From positions 1 to 5,211 of the forward strand of contig CAYOWC010000335.1 of NCBI GenBank assembly GCA_964407525.1: a DNA stretch of 5,211 nucleotides, given 5' to 3'. Below, piece after piece: positions 1 through 5,028 of the stretch; the first letter of the stretch is position 1; each line of letters opens with the position of its first letter. The notes below the pieces were generated by a model, which had not been told where the DNA came from, did no database searches, and worked only from the letters and a program-made list of their open reading frames with translations. This DNA comes from DUZB01 sp964407525. Lineage in GTDB: Bacteria; Desulfobacterota; DSM-4660; Desulfatiglandales; Desulfatiglandaceae. Both the position numbers and the translations under genes were made by a program.

Positions 1-215
1 GGACGTTTGCTCTCATGGAAGAGGTGATTGAGAGAGGCGAGGCGGATTTTGTCTCTTTATGTCGGCCTTTCATAAGGGAACCGGCCATCGTCAACGAATG
101 GAGGAAAGATACCCATTACAGGCCGGCCTGTATTTCCTGCAATCAATGCCTTGACACGGTTTTTCAAGGAAACAGAGTGCAGTGCATACAGGAGGCAAAG
201 GGGAAAAAGACTTGA
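1..215 (+). CDS. NADH:flavin oxidoreductase (Old Yellow Enzyme family), 3' end only
   Basis: This is the C-terminal end of a flavin-dependent NAD(P)H oxidoreductase of the Old Yellow Enzyme family. The reading frame is open from the first complete codon at position 3, so the gene starts outside the window; the ATG at 15 is internal. The peptide carries the late barrel signature GEADFVSLCRPFIREP, where the family's phosphate-contacting end of the FMN barrel lies. A cysteine cluster follows, C-x2-C-x2-C-x11-C, starting at CISCNQC (about 138-150). In 2,4-dienoyl-CoA reductase (FadH) a similar cluster, C-x2-C-x3-C-x11-C, binds a 4Fe-4S cluster; here one spacing is a residue shorter. The protein stops about ten residues after the last cysteine, so it lacks the second FAD/NAD(P)-binding half of FadH and is a single-domain type. 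It converges with the thiamine enzyme gene. The substrate, probably an enone or enoyl compound, is unknown. Confidence 0.85.
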   Translation, partial: TFALMEEVIERGEADFVSLCRPFIREPAIVNEWRKDTHYRPACISCNQCLDTVFQGNRVQCIQEAKGKKT

Positions 216-365
216 ACAAAAAGGCTCTCAGAATGGCCGATCTGTTTGAACCTTCCGGTCCTGGTGAAACACCTTATACACTGACACCCGACACCTGAAA
301 CCTAAATGCACTGAACCCGATTCTTATCCATAATCCTTAACTATTATTTAATTTCAATAACCACC
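216..365. other. Convergent intergenic spacer
   Basis: This 150-bp spacer separates two genes that end facing each other. It contains a short degenerate tandem repeat (283-303) and an AT-rich stretch (about 321-360). I see no strong GC-rich hairpin followed by a T-run on either strand, so no intrinsic terminator can be assigned for either gene. Confidence 0.6.
283..303. repeat. Three degenerate heptamer repeats
   Basis: Three adjacent 7-bp units, GACACCC, GACACCT and GAAACCT, lie in the convergent spacer. A related TGAACCC follows at about 312. The array is too short to be a CRISPR or a strong iteron, and is best described as a small simple-sequence repeat of unknown role. Confidence 0.5.
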
Positions 366-2060
366 TTAAAAGGGCTGGTCTGGTGTCCAAGGTTCCAGGG
401 GCCTACACTGTTCGTCAGTGACGACGTCAACGACCGTTGCTATATCTGATTCCAGCGCCGTTTTCAGGGCTCCGGAAATATCCTCCGGGCGTTCTACCCG
501 GATACCCCGACATCCCATTTCCTGGGCTATTCTCGCAAAATTCACCCCTTCAAATCGATACAATTCATGCTTCTTTCCAGGCCTGTCTCCGTAGGCTCGA
601 TGGACGCCCGCTATGGTCTGACTTAAACAATGGTTGTTATTTACCACGATCACCGTGTTTATTCCGCACCTTCGGGCAGTTTCAAGCTCACTGAGGTGGT
701 ACCACATGGCACCATCACCTAGGAAACACACGACGGGTCTTTCCGGTGCAGCACATTTTGCTCCAAGGGATGCCGGCAACGACCATCCCAAGGTTCCGGC
801 AGCCCGAAGATAGGTTTGGCCGGGATCCGTCAAATTAACCATGGTGCCTGTCCAGATACCGGAAAATCCGGTGTCTGCCACCAGAACGGCGTTCGAAGGC
901 AGGGAATCGGTAATCTCTTTGCACAATCTCTCCGGGCGTATGGGCGAATCCTCTGAGTTAAGAAGCGGTTCCGTCTGTTGCCTGTATTCTTCTACGATTT
1001 TTTGCGCATATTGAGCCCAGTGGTCCTTTTTGGCCTTTGGGTTAACGGTTTCAATAAATCGTCGGATGGTGACCCTGGCGTCTCCCAATAGCCCCACCAG
1101 GTTGGGATAGTTCCTCCCCAACTCTGACGGATCAATATCGACCTGGATGACCGGGGTGCCGGGTTTCGGAACCTTCCATCCATTGGTAACTTGATCTCCC
1201 GTGCGGCTACCGATAAACAGGACCAAGTCAGCCTCTGACACGACCCGATTTGCGCACCAGCGAGAATAGGAGCCTACCACGCCCATGTTGAGGGGATGGT
1301 TTTCCAGCAAGGCCCCTTTCCCATTCAGGGAGGTGGCAACAGGTATGGAGAGCATCTCTGCAAATTCTGCAATTTCAAGACCCGCCGAAGAGGCTACTGT
1401 CCCGCCTCCCGCGACAATCACGGGGCGCTGGGACTGCTCCAATAATCGGCATGCCTTATCGACGCATTCCTTTTCCGGCTCGGGCCGGTGTGATGGATAA
1501 TGGGTATAAGGTTTCTCTATAATCACTTCCAGTTCCGCCTCAGCTTTTTCGATCAGCTCCCCCAGGTTGTCCATAACGTCCAGATGTACGGTACCGGGAG
1601 CGCCGGAAGTCGCCTCCCGAAAAGCCTGCCTCAACAGAAAGGGCAGCTGTTCCACCGTGTCAATCTGCACATTAAATTTGGTTACCGGATCAAACAGGGG
1701 GTGATGTATCACCTCCTGGTAAGCATGCCGATACTGGGCAATGGGAGGTTTGCGGCCCGTCAAAGCAATGACCGGTGAAAGAGCCAGAAAGGGATCCTGG
1801 AGGCCTGATGCCAAATTGGCGGCTCCAACCGATTGGGACATGCATATTCCCGGTCCTTTACGCACCCTGGCGTAACCATCCGCCATGTAAGCCGCAGCCT
1901 TTTCCGAATGGGTCAACACCCTTTTGATCCCTAATGCCTCCATTTCGATGAGAGCTCTTCTCAGAATGGCCTCAACAAAAAAAACATGGGTTATATCGTA
2001 GCCTTTAAAAGTCTCAGCGATAAATTTTGCGCCGGACATTCTGGATGATTTCGTTTTCAT
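366..2060 (-). CDS. Thiamine diphosphate-dependent enzyme, acetolactate synthase-like
   Basis: The 564-aa product has the usual size and three-domain order of the acetolactate synthase / benzoylformate decarboxylase superfamily, which makes or breaks C-C bonds next to a keto group. The N-terminal pyrimidine-binding domain (about 8-175) holds the activating glutamate E53 in HSEKAAAYMADGYAR. The central domain spans about 193-340. The C-terminal pyrophosphate-binding domain has GDG at 448-450 and the NN pair at 474-475, the Mg-ThDP motif. The start at 2060 is chosen because AAGGAG lies 10 nt upstream and the domain begins soon after. The frame stays open to an ATG at 2135, but that would add 25 residues of basic, non-homologous sequence; an internal ATG at 2039 is a second option. 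It is the last gene of the apparent operon. The loop usually reading VFGVPG is VFFVEAILRR, so it is unlikely to be biosynthetic IlvB. No regulatory-subunit gene (ilvN) adjoins. The exact reaction is unknown. Confidence 0.9.
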   Translation of the reverse strand: MKTKSSRMSGAKFIAETFKGYDITHVFFVEAILRRALIEMEALGIKRVLTHSEKAAAYMADGYARVRKGPGICMSQSVGAANLASGLQDPFLALSPVIALTGRKPPIAQYRHAYQEVIHHPLFDPVTKFNVQIDTVEQLPFLLRQAFREATSGAPGTVHLDVMDNLGELIEKAEAELEVIIEKPYTHYPSHRPEPEKECVDKACRLLEQSQRPVIVAGGGTVASSAGLEIAEFAEMLSIPVATSLNGKGALLENHPLNMGVVGSYSRWCANRVVSEADLVLFIGSRTGDQVTNGWKVPKPGTPVIQVDIDPSELGRNYPNLVGLLGDARVTIRRFIETVNPKAKKDHWAQYAQKIVEEYRQQTEPLLNSEDSPIRPERLCKEITDSLPSNAVLVADTGFSGIWTGTMVNLTDPGQTYLRAAGTLGWSLPASLGAKCAAPERPVVCFLGDGAMWYHLSELETARRCGINTVIVVNNNHCLSQTIAGVHRAYGDRPGKKHELYRFEGVNFARIAQEMGCRGIRVERPEDISGALKTALESDIATVVDVVTDEQCRPLEPWTPDQPF

Positions 2061-2070
2061 ACGTATGCAT

Positions 2071-2076
2071 CTCCTT
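2071..2076 (-). promoter_or_regulatory. Ribosome binding site of the thiamine enzyme gene
   Basis: AAGGAG on the minus strand lies 10 nt upstream of the ATG at 2060. It decides this start against the longer open frame that begins at 2135, which lacks a comparable site. Confidence 0.7.
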
Positions 2077-2098
2077 ATTTTGAGCCTAATTGCCTTGT

Positions 2099-2122
2099 GG
2101 ATATCCAAACTTCTTGAGAAGT
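2099..2122 (-). repeat. Palindromic repeat, copy A, inside the operon
   Basis: A 14-bp palindrome, ACTTCT-TG-AGAAGT (2109-2122), sits in the 87-bp gap between the dehydrogenase and thiamine enzyme genes. It is followed on the minus strand by GGATATCC (itself palindromic, 2099-2106). The same core plus a GGATATC tail recurs at 4583-4609, so this looks like one member of a dispersed repeat family. It could equally be an operator or an mRNA hairpin between the two cistrons. There is no T-run to make it an obvious terminator. Confidence 0.55.
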
Positions 2123-2147
2123 ACCATGCCTGCAACGCTATTCGTAG

Positions 2148-3092
2148 TTACCCAAGATCGCCCAGTTCCCGTAAGAATTTCTTTAACTTCAAAAGCTTCA
2201 AGTCTCGCTCCTTCGAAATATCTTCCGTGGACCGCCCTCCATAGTCGTAAAAGCCCCGACCGGTTTTGACTCCCAATTTTCCTTTGGAGACAAGTTCATC
2301 CAACGCATCGGATCGGCCGCGTACCTCAGGAGGATGGTATTGTTTGTTCTTAAGAATCCGTTGCATCAGGTCCAGTCCGGTAAAATCTTGCCGCTGCATG
2401 AGCCCCAGGAGAGGGATTCGCAGCCCAAAACCGGCCTTGGTGGCTTTGTCTATGTCCTCGGCTGTCGCAAAACCGTTGTCGATGAGATAGAAGGCTTCAA
2501 GGCTGAGGGCGGACTGAAGCCGGTTGCCGATGAATCCCGGAAGAAATTCCTTGAGTACGATGGTTTCTTTTCCCAGCCCATCGATGACCTCTTTGACCAT
2601 AGAAACGGTTTCGGGACTGGTCTCAGGACCAGGCACGATCTCCACCAGGGGAACGATGTGCGGTGGGGCAAACCAATGGGTAATAATGACCTTTCCTGGT
2701 CGTTTGGTTTCCACAAACTTGAAGATATCGAGATACGAGGTGTTGCTCGCCAGTATTGCTTCAGGCGGGGAGAGCAAGTCCAGATCTGTAAAGAGTTTCT
2801 TTTTTACCTCAGCAACCTCTACAACAGCCTCAATGACAAAATCTGCTTTCGCTACCGCTGAAGCAAGATCCGTGGTCAAGGTCAAGCGCTCATTTAGTAT
2901 TTTAGATCTTTCAGCCGGGTTCAAGAGTCCCACTTCAGCCAGGGCCTCCAGATCGGTAGTGATATGACTTTTTGCGCGCTCGAGAACCTCTTCAGAGACA
3001 TCGTTCAACGCAACCTTATAACCTCCTTGAGCAAATACCAGGGCCAAAGAATGCCCCATGGTTCCAGCGCCAATAATTGCAATATTGTCCAT
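2148..3092 (-). CDS. 3-hydroxyacyl-CoA dehydrogenase family protein (NAD-dependent)
   Basis: The 314-aa protein has the length of a single-function short 3-hydroxyacyl-CoA dehydrogenase, which reversibly oxidises an L-3-hydroxyacyl group to the 3-keto form with NAD in the cytoplasm. The N-terminal Rossmann fold starts IAIIGAGTMG (GxGxMG at 8-13). D31 at the end of beta-2 predicts NAD rather than NADP. The catalytic set is present: SNTS at 116-119, H139, E151 (12 residues after the His, as in the human enzyme) and N190 in PGFIGNRLQ. The helical C-terminal dimerisation domain runs from about 185, with the late family motif GKLGVKTGRGFYDY at 271-284. The usual HFFNP after the catalytic His is HWFAPPHIVPLVE here, so the substrate may not be a classical fatty acyl-CoA; hydroxy-acid dehydrogenases such as L-gulonate 3-dehydrogenase share this fold. 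The start has AAGGAG 8 nt upstream. It lies 31 bp behind the amidohydrolase gene. Confidence 0.9.
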   Translation of the reverse strand: MDNIAIIGAGTMGHSLALVFAQGGYKVALNDVSEEVLERAKSHITTDLEALAEVGLLNPAERSKILNERLTLTTDLASAVAKADFVIEAVVEVAEVKKKLFTDLDLLSPPEAILASNTSYLDIFKFVETKRPGKVIITHWFAPPHIVPLVEIVPGPETSPETVSMVKEVIDGLGKETIVLKEFLPGFIGNRLQSALSLEAFYLIDNGFATAEDIDKATKAGFGLRIPLLGLMQRQDFTGLDLMQRILKNKQYHPPEVRGRSDALDELVSKGKLGVKTGRGFYDYGGRSTEDISKERDLKLLKLKKFLRELGDLG

Positions 3093-3100
3093 GCACTAAT

Positions 3101-3106
3101 CTCCTT
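3101..3106 (-). promoter_or_regulatory. Ribosome binding site of the dehydrogenase gene
   Basis: AAGGAG on the minus strand lies 8 nt before the ATG at 3092, within the 31-bp gap after the amidohydrolase stop. This supports translation from a shared transcript. Confidence 0.7.
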
Positions 3107-3123
3107 TTCAATGCAGGCAAACA

Positions 3124-4314
3124 CTAATGATCTTGCCACGGTTTAGCTGTGTCAAGAACCGCCAGTGATTCCGTTTTTCTGTCAATGGGTGTGAGGATCT
3201 CCCCCTGTCGGATCGTGATTTGCGGGATCAGTCGCTGCTTGACAGTGAGCTTGTGTCCAAAGATATCACCCAGTTCCTTGGGCTCGGTGGCTATGTCAAA
3301 TACCGCGACGTCGGCCACCGCACCACTGGCCAGAATACCAAGTTGCTTTCCACAGTTCATTTTTATGGCAGTACGGTGTGTTGACTTATCCAGGACTTCA
3401 GACAATGACATGCCGCAGGCAACGACTTTGGCGATGGTAGTGGGTAAATCGAAGACGATCGACTTAATGTTGGTGGTGGTCAGATCCGTGCTGATGTAAT
3501 CGGGCACGAAACCCTGATCCATTGCCTTCCGCATTATCTCCAGATCTCCGTGAAACCGGTCCAGGCCAAGATCTACTTCAATACCTCTCTTTCTGGATTC
3601 CCAGTATTCGGGGCGGATGTGGTCGTCCTGGTCCAGGATGGCCGTATCCCCACCATGATAAGGGTGTGTAATGATGTCTCCAGCTTTGAGGTAAGGGAGC
3701 AGGTCAATAAAATCCGGTGGGGCCGGCGCCAGATGCACCATAATGGGGAGTCTTGTCAGGTCTGCCAATTCGCGAGCCCGTGCCATCGGCTTTAAGGACT
3801 TGAGGCCTGTGTAGGCACGGACTTTGATACCCACGATTAAATCCCTGTTTTTTTCAATGACCTCTATAGCTGAGGGGATATGAAATAATTTTTCATCGTC
3901 GTTCTCATGGAAATCAAGCCCTTTTACACCGACTGTGATTTGCCCGATGGCCGATATGTTGAGGAAGGCGAGTATATTGCTCTTTGCCGGTTTAATAACG
4001 TATTCACGAAACGTCATGAAATTGAGCGATCCGCTACTGCCCCCATCGACAAAAGTCGTGGTGCCCGATTTTGGCGCCAATGTTTCCGTATCCACGCCTA
4101 ATAAATTACCATAGCGAAAGGCGTGCATATGATAATCGATCAGCCCCGGTGTCACTAATTTGTTGGTGGCATCGATAACTTGCATGTCACCGTTGACGGC
4201 TATGTTTTCCGCAACTTCTTCGATTTCAGCCCCGGAAATAAGGATGTCACGCCTTTCAATAGAACTGTTACCCAAAAACGCGTTGCCGCCCTTGATTAAA
4301 ATTTTCTTTGGCAT
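3124..4314 (-). CDS. Dihydroorotase-like metal-dependent amidohydrolase/deacetylase
   Basis: The 396-aa product belongs to the amidohydrolase superfamily, close to the dihydroorotase-like 'amidohydrolase/deacetylase' group that includes Atu3266 and EF0837. Atu3266-type enzymes have been reported to hydrolyse acetyl-(R)-mandelate in vitro; natural substrates are poorly known. A small N-terminal beta domain (about 1-55) precedes the barrel. Metal ligands are visible in order: H62 and H64 in GLIDYHMH, the probably carboxylated K164 in VGIKVRAYTG, H194 in IMVHLAPAP, H217 in IITHPYHGG and D277 in YISTDLTT. A C-terminal beta segment (GAVADVAVFD, about 331-340) closes the sandwich. No signal peptide is seen, so it is cytoplasmic. 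The ATG at 4314 opens the family N-terminus; only a weak GGGG lies 8-11 nt upstream. It is first in the apparent three-gene operon. The family's usual DVGHG-type loop reads VDLGLDRFHG here (247-256), hinting at a different substrate. Confidence 0.88.
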   Translation of the reverse strand: MPKKILIKGGNAFLGNSSIERRDILISGAEIEEVAENIAVNGDMQVIDATNKLVTPGLIDYHMHAFRYGNLLGVDTETLAPKSGTTTFVDGGSSGSLNFMTFREYVIKPAKSNILAFLNISAIGQITVGVKGLDFHENDDEKLFHIPSAIEVIEKNRDLIVGIKVRAYTGLKSLKPMARARELADLTRLPIMVHLAPAPPDFIDLLPYLKAGDIITHPYHGGDTAILDQDDHIRPEYWESRKRGIEVDLGLDRFHGDLEIMRKAMDQGFVPDYISTDLTTTNIKSIVFDLPTTIAKVVACGMSLSEVLDKSTHRTAIKMNCGKQLGILASGAVADVAVFDIATEPKELGDIFGHKLTVKQRLIPQITIRQGEILTPIDRKTESLAVLDTAKPWQDH

Positions 4315-4411
4315 GTGTGAGACCCCAGTGTTATTGTGAAATTAATCAAACCATGAAGAAGACAGGATACGTAATTCCCCCATAAGTTCGGATACCCAAA
4401 ACACAGTTAGA

Positions 4412-4440
4412 ATTAAAACCGATTTAAAAGCCATTGTCTT
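4412..4440 (-). promoter_or_regulatory. Candidate sigma70-type promoter for the three-gene operon
   Basis: On the minus strand AAGACA (4440-4435, 4 of 6 to TTGACA) is followed after exactly 17 nt by TTTAAT (4417-4412, 5 of 6 to TATAAT). Transcription would begin near 4405, leaving a leader of roughly 90 nt before the amidohydrolase ATG at 4314. This is read by eye against the consensus; the -35 is mediocre and the region is AT-rich, so chance matches are possible. Confidence 0.4.
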
Positions 4441-4450
4441 TTTGGAGTTT

Positions 4451-4565
4451 AGGCCTGCCCGCCATTGCCGTTCGCACTCTATTTTGAGATTGGTCGATGT
4501 TACTATCCCCCTGTATTTGGGAACGAATCTTCTAATGGTTAGGCGAGGCAGGCGGGCGTAAGCCT
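4451..4565. repeat. Imperfect inverted-repeat pair about 115 bp end to end
   Basis: The left arm AGGCCTGCCCGCC (4451-4463) and the right arm GGCGGGCGTAAGCCT (4551-4565) are imperfect reverse complements. They share a perfect 7-bp GCCCGCC/GGCGGGC core and an AGGC(C/T)T/AAGCCT outer part offset by two bases. No coding potential lies between them. It may be a small palindromic or MITE-like element; no target duplication was recognised. Confidence 0.45.
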
Positions 4566-4573
4566 TTTATAAA

Positions 4574-4609
4574 ATCCCCCCGAACTTCTTGAGAAGTTAC
4601 GGGGATATC
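4574..4609. repeat. Palindromic repeat copy B within an extended hairpin
   Basis: The perfect-armed palindrome AACTTCT-TG-AGAAGTT (4583-4598) is enclosed by ATCCCC (4574-4579) and GGGGAT (4601-4606), giving a longer imperfect stem. It is followed by GGATATC (4603-4609). The core and tail match copy A at 2099-2122 in the opposite orientation. There is no T-tract directly after the stem on either strand, so it is a poor intrinsic terminator and better described as a dispersed repeat. Confidence 0.6.
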
Positions 4610-4663
4610 ACCTAAATCACTATCTAATCTGGAAAATTTGGTGAGAGATCCGCATCCTCCTTT

Positions 4664-4674
4664 CCGAGAACCTG
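4664..4674. repeat. Left direct repeat flanking the MITE-like element
   Basis: CCGAGAACCTG recurs identically at 4847-4857. The part not explained by the terminal inverted repeats is GAGAACCT(G), 8-9 bp (4666-4673/4), consistent with a target-site duplication. Confidence 0.55.
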
Positions 4675-4848
4675 GGCTTGGTTCTAACGTTGGCCATTAC
4701 AGTTGTTTTCTTACTCATAATCTTAATCGTAATCATAATCGAAGAGCCCTGGAATAGGTTAAAAGGAGTATGATTATGATTAAGATTATGAACTATCGAA
4801 AGTATTCTTGGGTGATCCTATCAAGTGGGCGAAGTTAGAACCAAGCCC
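4674..4848. mobile_element. Non-coding MITE-like element, 175 bp
   Basis: The element begins GGGCTTGGTTCTAAC (4674-4688) and ends with its perfect 15-bp reverse complement (4834-4848). It is flanked directly by GAGAACCT on both sides (4666-4673 and 4849-4856). Perfect terminal inverted repeats, a flanking duplication and no ORF together fit a miniature inverted-repeat transposable element mobilised in trans. Inside lies a second inverted repeat: GATTATGATTAAGATTATG (4772-4790) pairs with 4716-4740 except for a 6-base bulge, around a 31-nt loop. Transcribed either way it would form a long hairpin. The parent transposase family is not identified, and the element is not named in anything I can recall with certainty. 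Confidence 0.6.
4716..4790. repeat. Internal inverted repeat built of GATTAT-like units
   Basis: The left arm (4716-4740) is made of ATAATC/TTAATC/GTAATC-type hexamers. The right arm (4772-4790) is its reverse complement minus one 6-bp unit. The loop is 4741-4771. The one-unit length difference suggests slippage or unit loss in one arm. It lies wholly within the MITE-like element. Confidence 0.6.
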
Positions 4849-4857
4849 GAGAACCTG
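4847..4857. repeat. Right direct repeat flanking the MITE-like element
   Basis: An identical copy of the 11-bp CCGAGAACCTG found at 4664-4674. It abuts the end of the right terminal inverted repeat; the leading CC overlaps the end of that repeat. Confidence 0.55.
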
Positions 4858-4861
4858 ATGG

Positions 4862-4904
4862 TTCCAACGTCGGCATTCGAGCTTTCTTCGCCGAGCTAAC
4901 GGAA
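4862..4904. repeat. Weak imperfect hairpin
   Basis: TTCC (4862-4865) and TCGGC (4870-4874) can pair with GCCGA (4890-4894) and GGAA (4901-4904) around a 15-nt loop, with unpaired bases between the two helices. No T-tract follows, and no function can be assigned. Confidence 0.3.
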
Positions 4905-5017
4905 TTTCTTCTTAACAGGAACAACGTTAATCCGCAAGGGATTTAGTGCAGGATGTAAATAGGAAACCACCACGACAATCCCTATCAAAACCGCCCTGCG
5001 GCTGGCACAGTATATCT

Positions 5018-5022
5018 AGGAG
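5018..5022 (+). promoter_or_regulatory. Ribosome binding site of the antitoxin remnant
   Basis: AGGAG lies 6 nt upstream of the ATG at 5029. Its survival shows that the remnant keeps the original start of the gene. Confidence 0.6.
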
Positions 5023-5028
5023 TGTATC

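Larger units (their letters stand above)
4315..5028. other. Long intergenic region rich in inverted repeats
   Basis: About 714 bp without any recognisable intact gene. It holds the candidate operon promoter (4412-4440), an imperfect inverted-repeat pair (4451-4565), a hairpin with a palindromic core (4574-4606), a MITE-like element (4674-4848) with flanking direct repeats, and a weak hairpin (4862-4904). The stretch 4905-5017 shows only a short 7-bp inverted pair (AGGGATT 4937-4943, AATCCCT 4977-4983). No toxin gene can be read upstream of the antitoxin remnant. Confidence 0.7.

Noticed and set aside
366..2060. Biosynthetic acetolactate synthase (ilvB) in a branched-chain amino acid operon
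   Set aside because: No ilvN or ilvC adjoins, the cofactor-side loop differs, and the neighbours are catabolic-type enzymes.
2061..2135. N-terminal extension of the thiamine enzyme to the ATG at 2135
   Set aside because: The added 25 residues look non-homologous and read through the ribosome binding site and the palindromic repeat; the 2060 start has AAGGAG at proper spacing.
2334..2967. Long plus-strand open frames opposite the dehydrogenase (175 and 147 codons)
   Set aside because: They lie antisense to a gene with clear family motifs, show no recognisable domain, and overlap each other in different frames.
3149..4101. Plus-strand open frames opposite the amidohydrolase
   Set aside because: Antisense shadows of a well-supported gene, with low-complexity translations and no family similarity.
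4574..4606. Intrinsic terminator
   Set aside because: The stem is good but no T-run follows on either strand, and no gene ends nearby.
4538..4688. Integron attC site (GTTAGGC at 4538-4544 and TTCTAAC near 4682)
   Set aside because: GTTAGGC fits the GTTRRRY core, but no matching RYYYAAC partner lies at attC distance with pairing arms, and no integrase or cassette array is visible.
4664..4857. CRISPR repeat pair
   Set aside because: Only two direct repeat copies about 180 bp apart, with inverted repeats between them; this fits a target duplication, not a repeat-spacer array.
4849..5028. Toxin gene upstream of the antitoxin remnant
   Set aside because: No RelE/HigB-like C-terminal sequence or overlapping stop can be read in any plus-strand frame directly upstream.
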